From the NCBI GenBank assembly GCA_020881915.1, contig JAJFPB010000003.1, positions 4,774,001 to 4,838,000 of the forward strand: a DNA stretch of 64,000 nt, given 5' to 3'. This document shows positions 1 through 11,480 of this stretch, in pieces. This DNA comes from Paramyrothecium sp. XJ0827 (lineage: Eukaryota > Ascomycota > Sordariomycetes > Hypocreales > Stachybotryaceae). Numbering within the stretch: the first letter of the stretch is position 1; each line of letters starts with the position of its first letter. Under the pieces are notes generated by a model. The model saw only the letters and a list, made by a program, of their open reading frames with translations, ran no database searches and was not told the DNA's origin. The translations under genes were made by a program, and so were the position numbers.

Positions 1-455
1 ACGCCGGCGTGCCGTAGAAGCTCTCGGCCGCGTTGTGCCAGCCCTCGCCGTGGCGGCCCATGACGAGCACCTTGTACCGGAAGCTGCCGTCGTTGCGGCA
101 GTGCCCGTTCAGGTAGTCGACCCAGCGCTCGAACCGCTCCCACTGCGTCTTGCCGCCCTCGGGGTCGAACGACGCGTCCGTGGCGTAGGTACGGTTGAGG
201 AGGCCAAAGTTCCAGTTGGCCTGTTGTCCGCCATCGCGATTAGCCAATTGAGTCTTGCAGTTTCACTTCTCGTCCCTTGCAGAGATGGGGACAACGTACG
301 TAGTCAAAGCCGCTGGGCTCCGTCGTGGTCTCGTCCTGGAGGAAGTACCCCTTGACCGTGGTGAACTTGATGCGCTTGCCCTGGGCCTCGGGCCAGTCGA
401 CGGCCGCAACGGCCGGGACGGCAGCCAGCAGTGCAGAGAGAACGGAAGCCTTCAT
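1..455 (-). CDS. Secreted histidine-phosphatase (phosphoglycerate mutase-like) protein, 5' part, cut by window edge
   Basis: The start codon is at 455. Exon 1 (455-300, 52 codons) begins with a signal-peptide-like stretch (MKASVLSALLAAVPAVAA). An intron at 299-221 has a GTACGT donor and an ACAG acceptor, and exon 2 runs from 220 to the window edge. Exon 2 carries VLVMGRHGEGWHNAAE, which contains the RHG phospho-histidine motif of the histidine phosphatase superfamily as found in fungal PMU1-like proteins. The family hydrolyses or transfers phosphate on small substrates; the substrate here is unknown. The signal peptide suggests entry to the secretory pathway. The C-terminal part with the second catalytic histidine lies outside the window. 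The assignment to the superfamily is firm; the exact role is not. Confidence 0.8.
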
Positions 456-2084
456 CTTGTCGGCGGGTGGTCGCTTCGCAAGTGGGAGATCAGGTTGCGA
501 TGAAGAGACGGAACGGGCGAGCAGGAGGATGCATCGTCGGGGGGCCGAGGCTCGTATTTAACCACGGCGCCTTGGGCCCCAAGAAACTCCATGGCGGGCA
601 GATGCTGGATCCGGTAGGTCGCAATCAAATTAAGCAGCTTTTTTGCCTCTCATGACCCATGGGCCGGGCAGAGGCAGGACAGGGACAGCGTAGCGTAGCG
701 TCGCGCGCGCCCCCAAGATCGGACCAGCTTTGGTCCACGGTTCGCTGCCGATGCTGGGACGCAGGACCCGCTGCATGCGAACAAGGCCAATCGATCAAAA
801 ACGTGTCCGGCTGGGGTCGAGCAGCTTCGGTGGGTGGATGGGGGCATGGGTCAGGTAAGGAACCAACAATTAGATTAAGGTACGGAGCAATAGTGTGTTT
901 CTGTGATCCTGTCTTTACGTCTATGGCAACTGAATACAAACGCAGTATCTTTAATTGTTCGTTGTTGTTAGTTGTGACATTCGCGGATGGTCGGTCTATC
1001 TTTGTGACGAGGCTACTTTAGGCCGCGGAGACGTCACTGGCGATCACCAGGTTTCCCCTCAAACGCAACACTAAGAATGCCGCGGTAGAACATCGACAAC
1101 CACAAGTCCAGCCAACTTGAACAGGGGCAAAGAACAAACAAAACCTGTCCAAAATTGTTTCCGATAGTGGTGAGCCAAGAGCAGCGACTCCAGCAACTAG
1201 CCCAGGTAGCAAAAGAGTCCGGCCCCGATAACAGCCTTCGCAGGCTCTGGATCATTGGCTTGGTGTCGCACGTGGGCAGCCGTGTTGCTGTGCCTGGGTC
1301 GGGCCAGGGATCAGGACCGTTAACACACCAACTCTAAAATCACACTATGGAAGGGGGACTGGGGTGCTGTGTGGAGAAATTGCGTCAATAGGAGGGCAGC
1401 GGACACCGCTTCAATGCAGACACGAGCTGGGCAAGCCAATCTCTAGAAATCAATTAATCAATGGGTACGTCGATGGAGCTCCTGTTCGGGAAGAAACACA
1501 CGTGCTGCGCTCTGGCATGGCCATCTTTAAGTTAGACTACCTAGGTATCTTATCGTTGTCGAGACTGACCGATGGATCCGGCGTCTGGCTCATGGCTTCT
1601 GACTTGACTTTGGTACCTGAGCAGAACAGCCGAGGCGGCAGTGGCATACCACCATGGCGTCCCCTACCCGCGCCCCGGACCAAGACCCAAAGGGAGAACC
1701 AGGCCCCTTTTTGCATATGGGACCTTGGGGTGCCGACAGAGTATGGTGCCTTAGCGTAGGTACACGGCCAAAACGCCCCCTGTGGCCCCAGACCTGTCCA
1801 GCCGTTGCCACTGCTGCTGCCGCTGCCGCTGCCACCCCAGGCCTGCCCAAGTCACCGCTGCTCTGTCCTGTTCTGGTCTGCTCGCCTCTCGACCCCGCCA
1901 TTTGCCCCTCCATCCCGTCGCAGCTCCAGCTCCAAAGCTTGGCCGAAATTGCTTCAGCAAACACATCCATCCCTACGAGATACCGCCGCCCTATTGTGAA
2001 CCTACATCTCTATCAAGGTCCCACGCTCAAACCGCCAGCAACGAGCCGTCACCTCAACCTCTACCTGCCAAGCCCGCGATCAGC
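456..2084. other. Intergenic, shared upstream region of two divergent genes
   Basis: This 1.6 kb stretch lies between the divergent phosphatase and cytidylyltransferase genes. It includes a short GCT-rich run near 1810-1840 and a CT-rich stretch before the ATG at 2085. The open frames read as low-complexity or composition artefacts. I see no further gene. Confidence 0.5.
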
Positions 2085-3710
2085 ATGAGCGCTCTCCGCG
2101 ACGAGGATCGCCTCGAAGGTGACCCTGCCCCAGAGCTCGTCGAGGGGCGCATCTGGGTCGACGGCTGCTTCGACTTCTTCCACCACGGTAAGCACGCAGC
2201 GCCTCCTGTCTCGTGAATTGCATCTGCTTCGAGCGTCCACGCACCACCCGCAACCCGCTGGCTTCTTCCGTGTACCTCTCTCATTCGCGCTGATAGGCCA
2301 TGCCGGCGCCATCGTCCAGGCCAGGCAGCTGGGCACCGAGCTGTACGCCGGCGTCCACTCGGACGAGGCCATCCTCGCCAACAAGGGCCCGACCGTCATG
2401 ACTCTTGACGAACGGCACGTTTACCTTCTGGCGCACCTCCCGACAGCAACGCGAACCATCTGCTAACGACCATTCCCCCCCAAACAGGCTCGCCGCGACA
2501 GACGCCTGCCGCTGGGTGACCCGCTCCGTCGGCCACGCGCCCTACGTCACCTCCCTGCCCTACATCACCCACTACGGCTGCAAGTACGTCGTGCACGGCG
2601 ACGACATCACCTCGGACAGCGACGGCAACGACTGCTACCGCTTCGTCAAGGAGGCCGGCCGCTTCAAGGTCGTCAAGCGCTCCCCCGCCATCTCCACCAC
2701 CGATCTCGTCGGCCGCATGCTGCTCTGCACTAAGACGCACCACATAAAGTCGCTCGAGAAGGTTCTGCGCGGCGAGGAGGGGCCCGGCACGGACGAGGAG
2801 CGCCGGGAGCTCGCCCGCGCCATGACGGACCGCATCAAGCTGTACGCCACCGACGAGACGGCCAAGGCGCCCGGCGCAGACGTCTGGTTCTGGTCTGCGT
2901 CGGTCCAGGCCAAGGCCGAAGACGCGGCGGCGGTCGAGCACGAGGAGAGGGGCTCGTTCAGACAGCTCCTCGGAGGCCCTGGTCCCAAGCCCGGGCAGCG
3001 GGTCGTCTACGTGGACGGCGGCTACGACTTGTTTTGCAGCGGACACATCGAGTTCCTGCGGCTGGTGCTCCAGGCGGAGGAGGAGCTCGCGCGCAAGGAG
3101 GGCTGGTACTCGGAGCAGGCCGTCAACGAGCGCAAAGGAAAGGGCCAAGACTACGGGCCGGCCTTTGTCGTGGTGGGCGTCCACGACGACGAGGTCATCA
3201 ACATGTGGAAGGGAATCAACTACCCGATCATGAACATTTTCGAGCGCGGCCTCTGCGTGCTGCAGTGCAAGGTGAGTCTCATTTTCATTCTCCGGGATCG
3301 GGGAGTCGGGGAGCCGGATCCCGGCCAAGCCACATGCACATCTAACCAAGGTCCAGTACATCAACGCCGTCATCTTCGGCGCCCCGTTCACGCCGACCAA
3401 GACGTACCTCACGTCGCTGCCGTGGGGCACGCCCGACGCCGTGTACCACGGGGCCACGTCCTTCATCCCGCTGACGTACGACCCGTACACGGGCCCCAAG
3501 GAGCTTGGCATCTACCGGCAGATCGGGGAGCACGCCTTCAGCCACGTCAACGCGGGCCAGATTGTGCAGCGCATCATGAAGAGCCGGGACATGTACGAGG
3601 CGCGGCAGCGGGCCAAGGGCGTCAAGGCCGGGGTGGAGGCGGCGGTGAAGCAGCGCGAGGCGCTGGAGGAGGAGCAGCGGCAGAAGGAGGCGGAGAGGGC
3701 GTCATCGTAG
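2085..3710 (+). CDS. ECT1: Ethanolamine-phosphate cytidylyltransferase
   Basis: Four exons (2085-2187, 2297-2414, 2488-3271, 3357-3710) encode 452 aa. The enzyme makes CDP-ethanolamine from CTP and phosphoethanolamine in the Kennedy pathway to phosphatidylethanolamine. Two cytidylyltransferase domains are visible. The first has WVDGCFDFFHHGH (HxGH at residues 33-36) and RSPAISTTDLVGRML (138-152), the equivalent of the RTxGVSTT signature. The second has YVDGGYDLFCSGH, with a Ser in place of the first His, followed by NYPIMNIFERGLCVLQCK. The C-terminus is a charged helix rich in Glu, Gln and Lys. Intron 2 (2415-2487) can only be joined in frame with a GC donor (ACG|GCAC..AACAG), so it is a GC-AG intron. 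The tandem-domain layout and length are normal for ECT1/PCYT2. Confidence 0.95.
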
Positions 3711-6443
3711 GGAGGTGTCGGTTTGTACACGTCTACCTTACCTACAATGAAGGGCGTGGAGAGGGCACGATGACGACGGTGCCAGGGGAATCTGGATCGA
3801 GCTGGGCGCAGCTGAAGCGGAGGTGAGATCACGCACAAAAAAAGGGCGAGATGATGAGGAGGCGCTCCTCAACAGAATAGACTATTGACACTGCGTATGC
3901 AGCCGCACATGCGCGACGAGAGGTTTACAGAAGGAATATGCAACTGCTCTGGGGTCGGCGGGGATGCAGCATCGCATGCCGGTGCCGGCCCAAACAGGCA
4001 ATTCCGTGCGTAGGAAGCAGGTCGATGCATGCATCCAGGAAGAGGGCCAGCGACTCGGAAAATAAAGAACAAAAGAAGAGGAGACAGGCATCGCATCGTA
4101 ACCCCCGACCGCGGCATCGGATGACGAGAACACAGGGTTGCTGGTAGGCATGCAGTACTATGGTAAGGTAGGCTCAAGGGCGTTAAGCGGGCGCCATGTA
4201 TCAATGCATGGTCAACGTGACCACGTCCTTCTGCTTACAAGCATGTGTTCCGGTCCTACGTTAAACCATGCATCGTCGGACGCAGTGCATGGTCACGCTG
4301 CCCGTGACACCAAGAAATGAACAAGGCGTCAACAAGAAATGACACTAAAAAAGGCTGGCAAATAAGAATGGCGGAATACAAGACGGTAGACAAACAGAAG
4401 AAAGAAAAAAAAAATTAGAGACCATCGACGGGGGCGGCTACACGCGGCACGTTGTGGGCATTCCGCCCCCGACTTTCTGGGTGGGGACTTGTAAGCCGAA
4501 AGGCCGCACCGCCCGAAACCCTTTCTTCCCCCGTTCGCTGTGGTCGGTACCGCATTGGAGGGGAGGAGGGGAGAAGGGATGAGCTCATCGATGACGATGT
4601 CTCTGGTTTATCATCTGGGGAAAATGAAATTTGTTTTGTCCTTTTGTCTTGGATCCAGGCGATGAGAAAAGGCACGCGTGATCAATTCTTCTGCGGCAGC
4701 GCCTAAATTGAGTGCTTTCAAACAGCAGACGAGTTGGACGCCCGCCTTGCTCGGCTTTCCCGGTGCTACAAGTGGAGTCCGCAAGGGATCGGCTCGGTTC
4801 CGCAGGCTCGGTTGGTCTGGGGCCTTTTTTTTCTTGCTTGTTTTTTGCGTGCGTTGTTCCCCGTTCCCACGCACCTTCGCACAATTCACGCGCACGCAGC
4901 ACACACGCACGCCCCCATCGACACTGATTACCGTATCTGCGGGCTGCGGCTCTCGTGGGGGCATCTAGTATCTAGTATCTAGAAGGGGGGGGGGGATGAA
5001 GAGGAGGGGGGGGAGTGTCGCATAGAGCCGTTTTATCAGCGTGTGAAGCGGGGGGCCGATGATGAGATTTTGTTGTCCGGCACAAAGAGGAAGGCCATGA
5101 TGCAGAGAAGATGTACGGGTGTAAGACAGCAGTTTGTCACGAATGACCAAAGGAAGGGAAGCGATGAGGTGCTCAGCTCTTTGGTCAAGGCCATTCCTCG
5201 AACAGGCCATTGCGCGCGCGCCGCAGTGGAATCTCTCTCTTTTTTCGCAACCCGATAACGGCGCGCTGCGGTGTGCTGTGCTGTGCGGCGCTCTGCCAAT
5301 CCAACCAGCTTTTGAGTTGGTCTCCCCCCCCCTTCCTGTCAGAAAGAACGCCGCAAGATCATCAATCATGCAAGCCCACCGATCTAATGCAACCCCTTAT
5401 CAACCCCAAACAGGGAATCCATGACGCCCTACCGTAGTACGCGTGGGCGTAGCAGCCGCAAAGCGTCCCATTACTGGACAATCCGCAGCGGCCAGCAACG
5501 GGTTTATTTATCTGTTTCGAGCGTGGGCGGGAGGCACACTTGCGTGCCGACGCCAATCGTCTTGGCCAATAGGAATTGACAAGCTTGAGGGTACAAGAAG
5601 GCTTCCGAGTAAAAGTTACAGTAAATCTTGTAGGTACAATTCCTTCACATTGCATGCTGGTGACCAGATCGGGGTACCTAACATTTTTATTGACACTGAT
5701 TCCTACCGATCTTGCTCAGAGCTGGGTGTTGTTGCTGTAACTATGACTGGTAGCTGACTACCTACTTATCCAAGTACACCAATAGCTGGTCATCCGATAT
5801 AATATCACCACCTACTATTTAATACCTGAGTAACTCGATCCAGATAAATCTCAAGTAACTTCATGTACTTGACTAACCTCCGTGGAGCCGTGTACAAGCG
5901 CGTTGCGGTGCATCCCCCTACCAGATAAACGAGGGAAGAAGAAGCAGACGAAAAAAAAAATACCTGGCGCTAGGCAAGGGGGTCCAGCCCATGCTTTTTG
6001 CGTCCCCGTTCCCTCAATCCCGACTTGTCCATGGTCACCTGCCCTTTCCCGATTCTTGCCCGTTCGTAGCACATTCCCCACACAGCCATCAAGGCTCGCC
6101 AGGAATCCCACCACACGCCCCCCTGCCCTGGCCTGCCCTGCAAAGGAAGACTGTGGAGAACTCTGGAAGGCGGGCAGAAGGGTGGAACACGGGCGAAAAG
6201 AGTGGCCAGGAGCAGGGAAGGTGGAAGGAAGAAAGAATCGAGGGCGCACGGGATTCGGGGTGCTAGCCTTGCCTTCCATGCGCGTGTCGAATCCGAAAGA
6301 GTCATGGCCATGCAATCTGATTTGATAAGAGAAAAAGTCGTAGTGGCGGGTCTCGTCTGTCTCACCCCCCGCCGGCCCTGACAACCAAGAGTGGGAGGGG
6401 TGCGGTGCGGTGCGGTGCACCAGGAAAAGTCGTGACGGCCTGG

Positions 6444-6449
6444 TATAAA
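6444..6449 (+). promoter_or_regulatory. TATA-like box of the aminotransferase gene
   Basis: TATAAA lies about 330 bp before the start codon. It is followed 30-100 bp later by a pyrimidine-rich stretch typical of fungal transcription start regions. The role is inferred from position only. Confidence 0.4.
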
Positions 6450-6687
6450 GTTCCCACCTCGGCCCGTTGGCTCTAATCCCGTTGCCACTCGAACCTCTCT
6501 CTCAATCGATCTTTTCTTGTCGTGCTCTTCATACTCTCTCCTCCTTCGATCTAGGGAAATCGGGTTAGTTCTAATACCAGAGGAAGAACGACGCAAGGAG
6601 GGCTTCATCTGAAACACACTGGCCGAGTGACATTCCTTTCAACGCTCGAGCAACAACAGAGACTCACTTCGTCGTCGGTCGTCTTGT

Positions 6688-6694
6688 TGACTCA
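6688..6694 (+). promoter_or_regulatory. TGACTCA, candidate CPC1/GCN4-type site
   Basis: A perfect TGACTCA heptamer lies 82 bp upstream of the aminotransferase ATG. This is the binding site of the general amino-acid control bZIP (Gcn4, CPC1, CpcA), which regulates branched-chain amino acid genes in fungi. It may lie inside the transcribed leader, so function is uncertain. Confidence 0.35.
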
Positions 6695-6775
6695 TAACCT
6701 CTCCACCCTCAACCTTTTTCTCCCAGTCTCAACCAACTGCCAGAACCACCTGCTCGGAAGTCCACAAACGCAACC

Positions 6776-8058
6776 ATGTCTCCCTCCGCCATCCAGACCC
6801 AGGACGTCGATCTGACCGCCGCCGCCGTTAACATCAAGGAGACGGCCGCCAGCAATGGTCACTCGGCGTCCGCCGTCGCGCCCCTCGATGCTTCCAAGCT
6901 CACATACACCCTGACCAAGAACCCGCGCGCCGTTCCTGACGAGGCCACTGCCAATGCCGGCACCGAGACCATCGCGACCGACCACATGGTCACCGCCACT
7001 TGGTCCCAGGACAAGGGTTGGGCAACCCCCGAGCTCAAGCCTTACGGCCCCCTGAGCCTCATGCCCACCGCCAGCTGCCTGCACTACGCCACCGAGTGCT
7101 TCGAGGGTCTCAAGGTCTTCCGCGGCTACGATGGCAAGCTGCGCACCTTCCGCCCCGACCGCAACGCCGCCCGTCTGCGCATGTCGGCCGCCCGCATTTC
7201 CCTGCCTGTTTTCGAGCCCAGCGAGGTCGAGCGCCTGATCCTGGCCCTCCTCGAGGTCGACGGCCCCCGATGGCTGCCCAAGGACCGCGCTGGCAGCTTC
7301 CTGTACATCCGCCCTACCATGATCGGCACCCAGTCCCAGCTCGGCGTCATGGCGCCCCGCGAGGCCATGCTGTACATCATCGTGACTTTCATGCCCCGCA
7401 TGGACTCGCCTCCCGGCGGCATGCGCCTGCACACCTCCCCCGAGGACATGGTTCGCGCCTGGGTCGGTGGCTTCGGCTACGCCAAGGTTGGCGCCAACTA
7501 CGGCCCCTCGCTGATGGCCACGGCAGACGCTCGCCGCCGCGGGTTCCACCAGATCCTCTGGCTGTACGGACCCCAGGGCGAGTGCACTGAAGCCGGCGCC
7601 AGCAACTTCTTCATCGTGTGGCGCCGCAAGGACGGCAAGAAGGAGCTGATCACCGCTCCTCTGGACGACAAGCTGATCCTGGACGGTGTCACCCGCAGGA
7701 GCTGCCTCGACATCGCTCGCGAGCGTCTGGCCGGTGACCTCGAGGTGACGGAGCGCAAGTACACCATTGCCGAGTTGGAGGAGGCCGATGCCGAGGGTCG
7801 CATTCTGGAGTCCTTCGCCGCCGGTACAGCTGTAAGTTAGCCGCCGTGGTTGATTGTAGGACTGTTCGCTGACATTGAGATTAGTACTTCATCTGCCCCA
7901 TCTCGCAGGTCCACCACCGCGGCAAAGACATCAACATCCCCATGGGCCCCGAGGGTCAGCCCGGCGAGGTCACCACCAAGCTCAAGGGCTGGATCGGCGA
8001 CATCATGTACGGCCGAGCCGACCACGAGTGGGGTGTCGTCATCAACGAGAGGGAGTAA
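6776..8058 (+). CDS. Branched-chain amino acid aminotransferase
   Basis: Two exons (6776-7831, 7885-8058) are joined by a 53-nt phase-0 intron and encode 409 aa. The enzyme is a PLP-dependent class IV (fold type IV) aminotransferase that interconverts Leu, Ile and Val with their 2-oxo acids. Visible features are LHYATECFEGLKVFRGYDG (102-120), the PLP lysine in GGFGYAKVGANYGPSL (Lys237), LWLYGPQGECTEAGASNFF (261-279), and GTAYFICPISQVHHRG across the splice junction. The N-terminus is acidic and Ala-rich with no obvious amphipathic basic presequence, so a cytosolic form is more likely than a mitochondrial one. It would be the BAT2-like rather than BAT1-like isozyme, but this is an inference. 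A TATA-like box and a TGACTCA element lie upstream. Confidence 0.94.
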
Positions 8059-8398
8059 AGAAGGGTACAGAGACGTAAATGGAAGAGGAGAGACTGAAAA
8101 TGCAATAGATGAGAGGCCCTTATAGATCTCTCGTTGCAATCATGGGACGGCGTTACGGTCAAGCTTTTTACTTGGTTTGATGATTGGTTCAAGGCGGCGG
8201 CAAATGTCTTTATTGTTAAAACGAACGAGAGAGCGCAGAAAGCTAGTCGTTTCTAAAGAGGTAGAATTAGAACGAGAATGGCAAATGATTCCCCTACTTA
8301 TAAGAGGGTTTCCTAGCTTGCGTGGTTTACAGTGCCGTTTGCCGGCGGCAACACGACGACACCACCTTTTGAAGCGCCCCGCGCGACGGCCGGGGCAT
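8059..8398. other. Intergenic between convergent genes
   Basis: A 3'-to-3' gap between the aminotransferase and the minus-strand coiled-coil gene. It holds presumed untranslated regions and nothing else recognisable. Confidence 0.5.
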
Positions 8399-9280
8399 TC
8401 ACTCCTCCAGCATGTTTTGGATCATCTTCAATCCTTCCGACTGCACTTTTTCCTGGCAATCCTGGGAGTTGTTAGTACGGCCACGGAAGCTCTTTCATGG
8501 GTGACCTGCCGCCTGGATCTGATCAAGCACACGGAGTTTCTCGTTGGCGAGCTTCTGCGCTTCCTGCTTAAAGACGTCCAGCTGACTGTCATGCGCAGCC
8601 TCTCCAGGCTGGTCCCAGGCGTCATGGTCCTCGCCAGTCAGCTTTTCCCAAATCTTTTGTTCCGACTGCAGGCAAGCATCCTATTGCTGCTCGAGGGCGC
8701 GCAACTCCTGCTCTGCTGCCTTGAGCTCTTCGTAGACATGGGACAGGTGGGTGGCCACAGAGGCGCTGGGAATCTCGTTGGAACTGCAGAGCGTGGCGGA
8801 GAGCGGGTAGCGAATGTTTTTGTAGACGGTGTCGGATTTCGCAAGGACCTTGGACGACTCCTCGGCGAATGCGTTTATTTTCGACTCGACGTCGATGTGG
8901 GCTTGCATCAGTTGGTCGATGGTAGCGGAGTGCAGCTCCAGGCCTGCTCTGGCAAGGGCCTCTTGGTCATGTCAATGGTGGGCCAATACCGCATCAATAG
9001 TATCTACATTACCTTGAAGGCGTTTGAGGCCTGGATTATTGTCATCTAGCTTACCTGCAGCCGCGGGCTGTCCAGTCGGAGAGCTCGAGGTGGCGGAGAG
9101 CCTGGCGTACAGCTGCCGGTACAACTCACGTCGCTGATCAGCCGTGGGCGATGACGGTCTCTGTGGTTTATCGTCTGGCTCCTGGCTGCGTAGCCGGGCT
9201 CGAAAAGAGTCCGACGAGGACGTTTGCTCGTGTCCCAGCTCAGGACTAGGAGCTCGGGTGAGTCGACTGTAGGAAGCCAT
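8399..9280 (-). CDS. Coiled-coil protein of unknown function, interrupted by an in-frame TAG
   Basis: Exon 1 (9280-9013) encodes a Ser/Pro-rich N-terminus beginning MASYSRLTRAPSPELG. A short intron ends at 8962. Exon 2 (8961-8506) encodes helical sequence with coiled-coil character (VYEELKAAEQELRALEQQ), then a TAG at 8683-8681. The frame stays open for 58 more codons of the same character (DACLQSEQKIWEKL). A last intron with a TACTAAC branch site leads to a short exon (8433-8399) ending NMLEE. Without the TAG the protein would have 252 codons plus stop. The stop could be a Trp codon change, a sequencing error or the true end. Alternatively a 57-nt GTCTAC..AATAG intron (8739-8681 region) could remove it. 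Composition suggests a structural, perhaps kinetochore- or spindle-type protein, but I do not recognise the family. Confidence 0.55.
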
Positions 9281-9724
9281 TGCTTGAGCTGACAAGGTAA
9301 TGAATGCTAGTGCGCACGATTGGTCAAGTTGATGTTTTAAGGGGGTCAAACAGGCTCGTAAGTATGGAATAATTTGATGAATCATGATGAAGGAGACAGG
9401 AGAGAAGACAGCATCGGCCTGAGGTTGGCAGACTGGGTGTCGGCCAGCTGGCGAGGCAGGAGCGGCCCATGCCAACTCAAGCCGCTGAAAGCAACGACCG
9501 CGATGCCAAGGTACCTAAGGCACGTACCTCATTTACGGCAATTATCTGTCCAGAACTGCGGTAAATGGAAGAAATATTGAGCCTGTTAATTACCTTATTA
9601 TTCCATGATCCGGAAACTCCCATCCCTGACCTGAAGACTCGGATGCACATGGCCCTTCACAAACCCTTGACCACTTGAACGCCTGCAATGCTTGAAATGC
9701 TTCTCTTCATCGAAACCCTGTCAC
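9281..9724. other. Intergenic between two minus-strand genes
   Basis: The gap holds the presumed promoter of the coiled-coil gene and the 3' region of the decarboxylase gene. No feature was recognised. Confidence 0.45.
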
Positions 9725-10459
9725 TCAGTGACCAGAGATACTCGGGCCGTCCAACCTCAACTCCTTTTCAATATCCTTCACAATTTCCTCCCAGCTTATC
9801 ATCGCCCCGTCGCCGACGTCGCCGCACGCCAGCGCCTTCGACATGGGCCGCAGCACCCTCACCCAGCCTTCCTCGCCACCCCACTCCTGCTCCAGCACCT
9901 TGAGCTGCTTCGCCGTCAAGGGGTGCCGCATCATCGCCGTGTTCATGGCGGGGGCGACGACGATCCTCCTCCCGGGGCGGCCGTCCACCATGCCGTCGAC
10001 GTCCCACGCGCGCATCACGGAGAGCAGCAGGTTGTCCGAGATACCGGCGACCATCTTGGCCATGGTGTTTGCGCTGAGAGGCGCCACGACGAGTACGTCC
10101 GCCCACTTGCGCAGCTCGATGTGCAGGATGGCGGCGCCGCGCTTCCAGGGCTGCGTCCACTCGGCCTCGTCGCGGTAGATGCCATCGACGTTGGGCAGCT
10201 TCGCGATTTCGTCTAGGCTGGGCTGCTCGGCAGACTGGCCTCCCAGGAAATGGGCGGCCGATTCGGTGAAGATGAGGCGGATGGAGAGGTTGCTGTGAGA
10301 GGAGAGTGCTTGGACGATGGGGAAGATTTTGATCGTGGCGACAGAACCAGACGCCGCAAGAAGGAGATGGCGCTTGCCGTCGGTTCGGGCAACGGCAACG
10401 GCATCGGCCGGGTTGCCCGAGGGTGTACTCTGACCAACCTCAATATGTGTAGCCTGCAT
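9725..10459 (-). CDS. Phosphopantothenoylcysteine decarboxylase (HAL3/CAB3-type flavoprotein)
   Basis: A single 735-nt exon encodes 244 aa. The enzyme decarboxylates 4'-phosphopantothenoylcysteine to 4'-phosphopantetheine in CoA biosynthesis and uses FMN. Visible family features are ASGSVATIK near residue 36, the catalytic His113 in HIELRKWADVLVVAPLSANT, the flavin/substrate motif PAMNTAMMRHP (PxMNxxMW-type, 170-180), and the ACGDVGDGAM segment (211-220) with the conserved Cys of the substrate flap. The length fits the free-standing HAL3 domain rather than the long acidic yeast Sis2/Vhs3 forms. It is read away from the upstream accessory block and shows no damage. Confidence 0.92.
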   Translation of the reverse strand: MQATHIEVGQSTPSGNPADAVAVARTDGKRHLLLAASGSVATIKIFPIVQALSSHSNLSIRLIFTESAAHFLGGQSAEQPSLDEIAKLPNVDGIYRDEAEWTQPWKRGAAILHIELRKWADVLVVAPLSANTMAKMVAGISDNLLLSVMRAWDVDGMVDGRPGRRIVVAPAMNTAMMRHPLTAKQLKVLEQEWGGEEGWVRVLRPMSKALACGDVGDGAMISWEEIVKDIEKELRLDGPSISGH

Positions 10460-11480
10460 ATTGGCGAACCACTGTCTGGGCTAGAGTACACGGCGCGTGC
10501 CAAGGTCTTGAATCACTGTGATGCCAACTGGTCGTCTTCGATCCAAGATGTTCAATTCCACTAGCTGACCAGAACAGTCGTCTTGGCGTTTAAAGTGCTG
10601 CCCGGGCAAATACTTTGGACCGGTACAATTGCCTCAGGTGCACACCTACGTGATTTCGGGTAACGATTTTGCATAGAAGGAGAAAGGAATTACATCAAGC
10701 TATGCAAATCAAACAACTTGACGTGGTTGAAGACGATTAGTATCATAACGACAAAGAATCGCTGAGTAATAAACTATTAGTAATCCATCCTCCAAGCTCC
10801 AAATGGCTCACAAGCATCACGTGCCAGAGGACCTCGTTGCGTGACGATTAAGAATCTCGATTCCAATCATGACTCTTTTATGATTTTATTTCTCTCAGGT
10901 CAATATTTTTCTTTCAGGGACTCAGAAGTCATGATGAAGGCGAAAAGGGTTTCTCGCGTCGACAGGGCGTCCTCCAACTCTTCGGCCCGAAACACCACCA
11001 TTTCCTGCTCTTCTAAGTCTGTCTTTTTTGGACGAACAGGATATTAGGCCGGCAATGAATAAGGAAAGCAGATTTCATTGAGTAAGGGTTGAAGAAGATA
11101 AAAGATGTGATAGAACGTAAAATCAAAGACCCAAAAGTAGCACATGCCCGCGCAACAAGTATCTCAACGATCTCTGTCCAGCTCCTTGTTTGTATTGAAT
11201 ATGAGGAAAAGCAAGTGAAAGCCCTTTAAGAGTCAGAGAACGGCGCCAAGGCTGGGTTTAAGATTGAAATTGAGTGTTCTCAGCACAAGTATCGTCTGAT
11301 AGTGCAGCGCTGTTTGGTGTGGGGCCAAGTCGAGGTAATCACCGCTAGATCCTTTTACACCAGAGCAATAGGGTAGGGGCCGTGACGAGTCCCCAACAAA
11401 TCTCTTGCTTACACCGCAGGTTGAAACTCGTGCTGACACGTCCAAAATCTCCGCTGGTCGATGGGAAAACGCTTGTTAAA
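10460..11480. other. Intergenic, divergent promoters
   Basis: About 1 kb separates the decarboxylase and the transcription-factor-like gene. It is moderately AT-rich with only short frames. No gene was recognised. Confidence 0.45.

Larger units (their letters stand above)
3711..6775. other. Long intergenic region with low-complexity tracts and the branched-chain aminotransferase promoter
   Basis: This is 3.1 kb without a convincing gene. It contains a triple direct repeat of ATCTAGT at about 4962-4981, a poly-G-rich tract at about 4984-5014, and GTGCG repeats at about 6396-6418. The last ~300 bp are the CT-rich promoter and leader of the downstream aminotransferase. The open frames are short, overlap each other on both strands and show no recognisable domains. 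Confidence 0.45.

Noticed and set aside
2396..3511. Long minus-strand open frame (371 codons) over the cytidylyltransferase
   Set aside because: It is an artefact of high GC content opposite a clearly coding, conserved plus-strand gene.
4984..5014. Poly-G-rich tract as a possible telomere-like or quadruplex element
   Set aside because: No regular repeat unit of telomere type is present; it is ordinary low-complexity sequence.
5851..6617. Two overlapping minus-strand frames of about 190-215 codons before the aminotransferase
   Set aside because: They cover the promoter and leader with its TATA-like box, and show no motif.
6692..7549. Minus-strand open frame (285 codons) over the aminotransferase
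   Set aside because: It is a shadow of the conserved plus-strand gene and has Ala/Gly/Val-rich composition with no domain.
8177..9049. Long plus-strand open frame (290 codons)
   Set aside because: It is antisense to the coiled-coil gene. The minus strand has the better start, splice sites and helical sequence.
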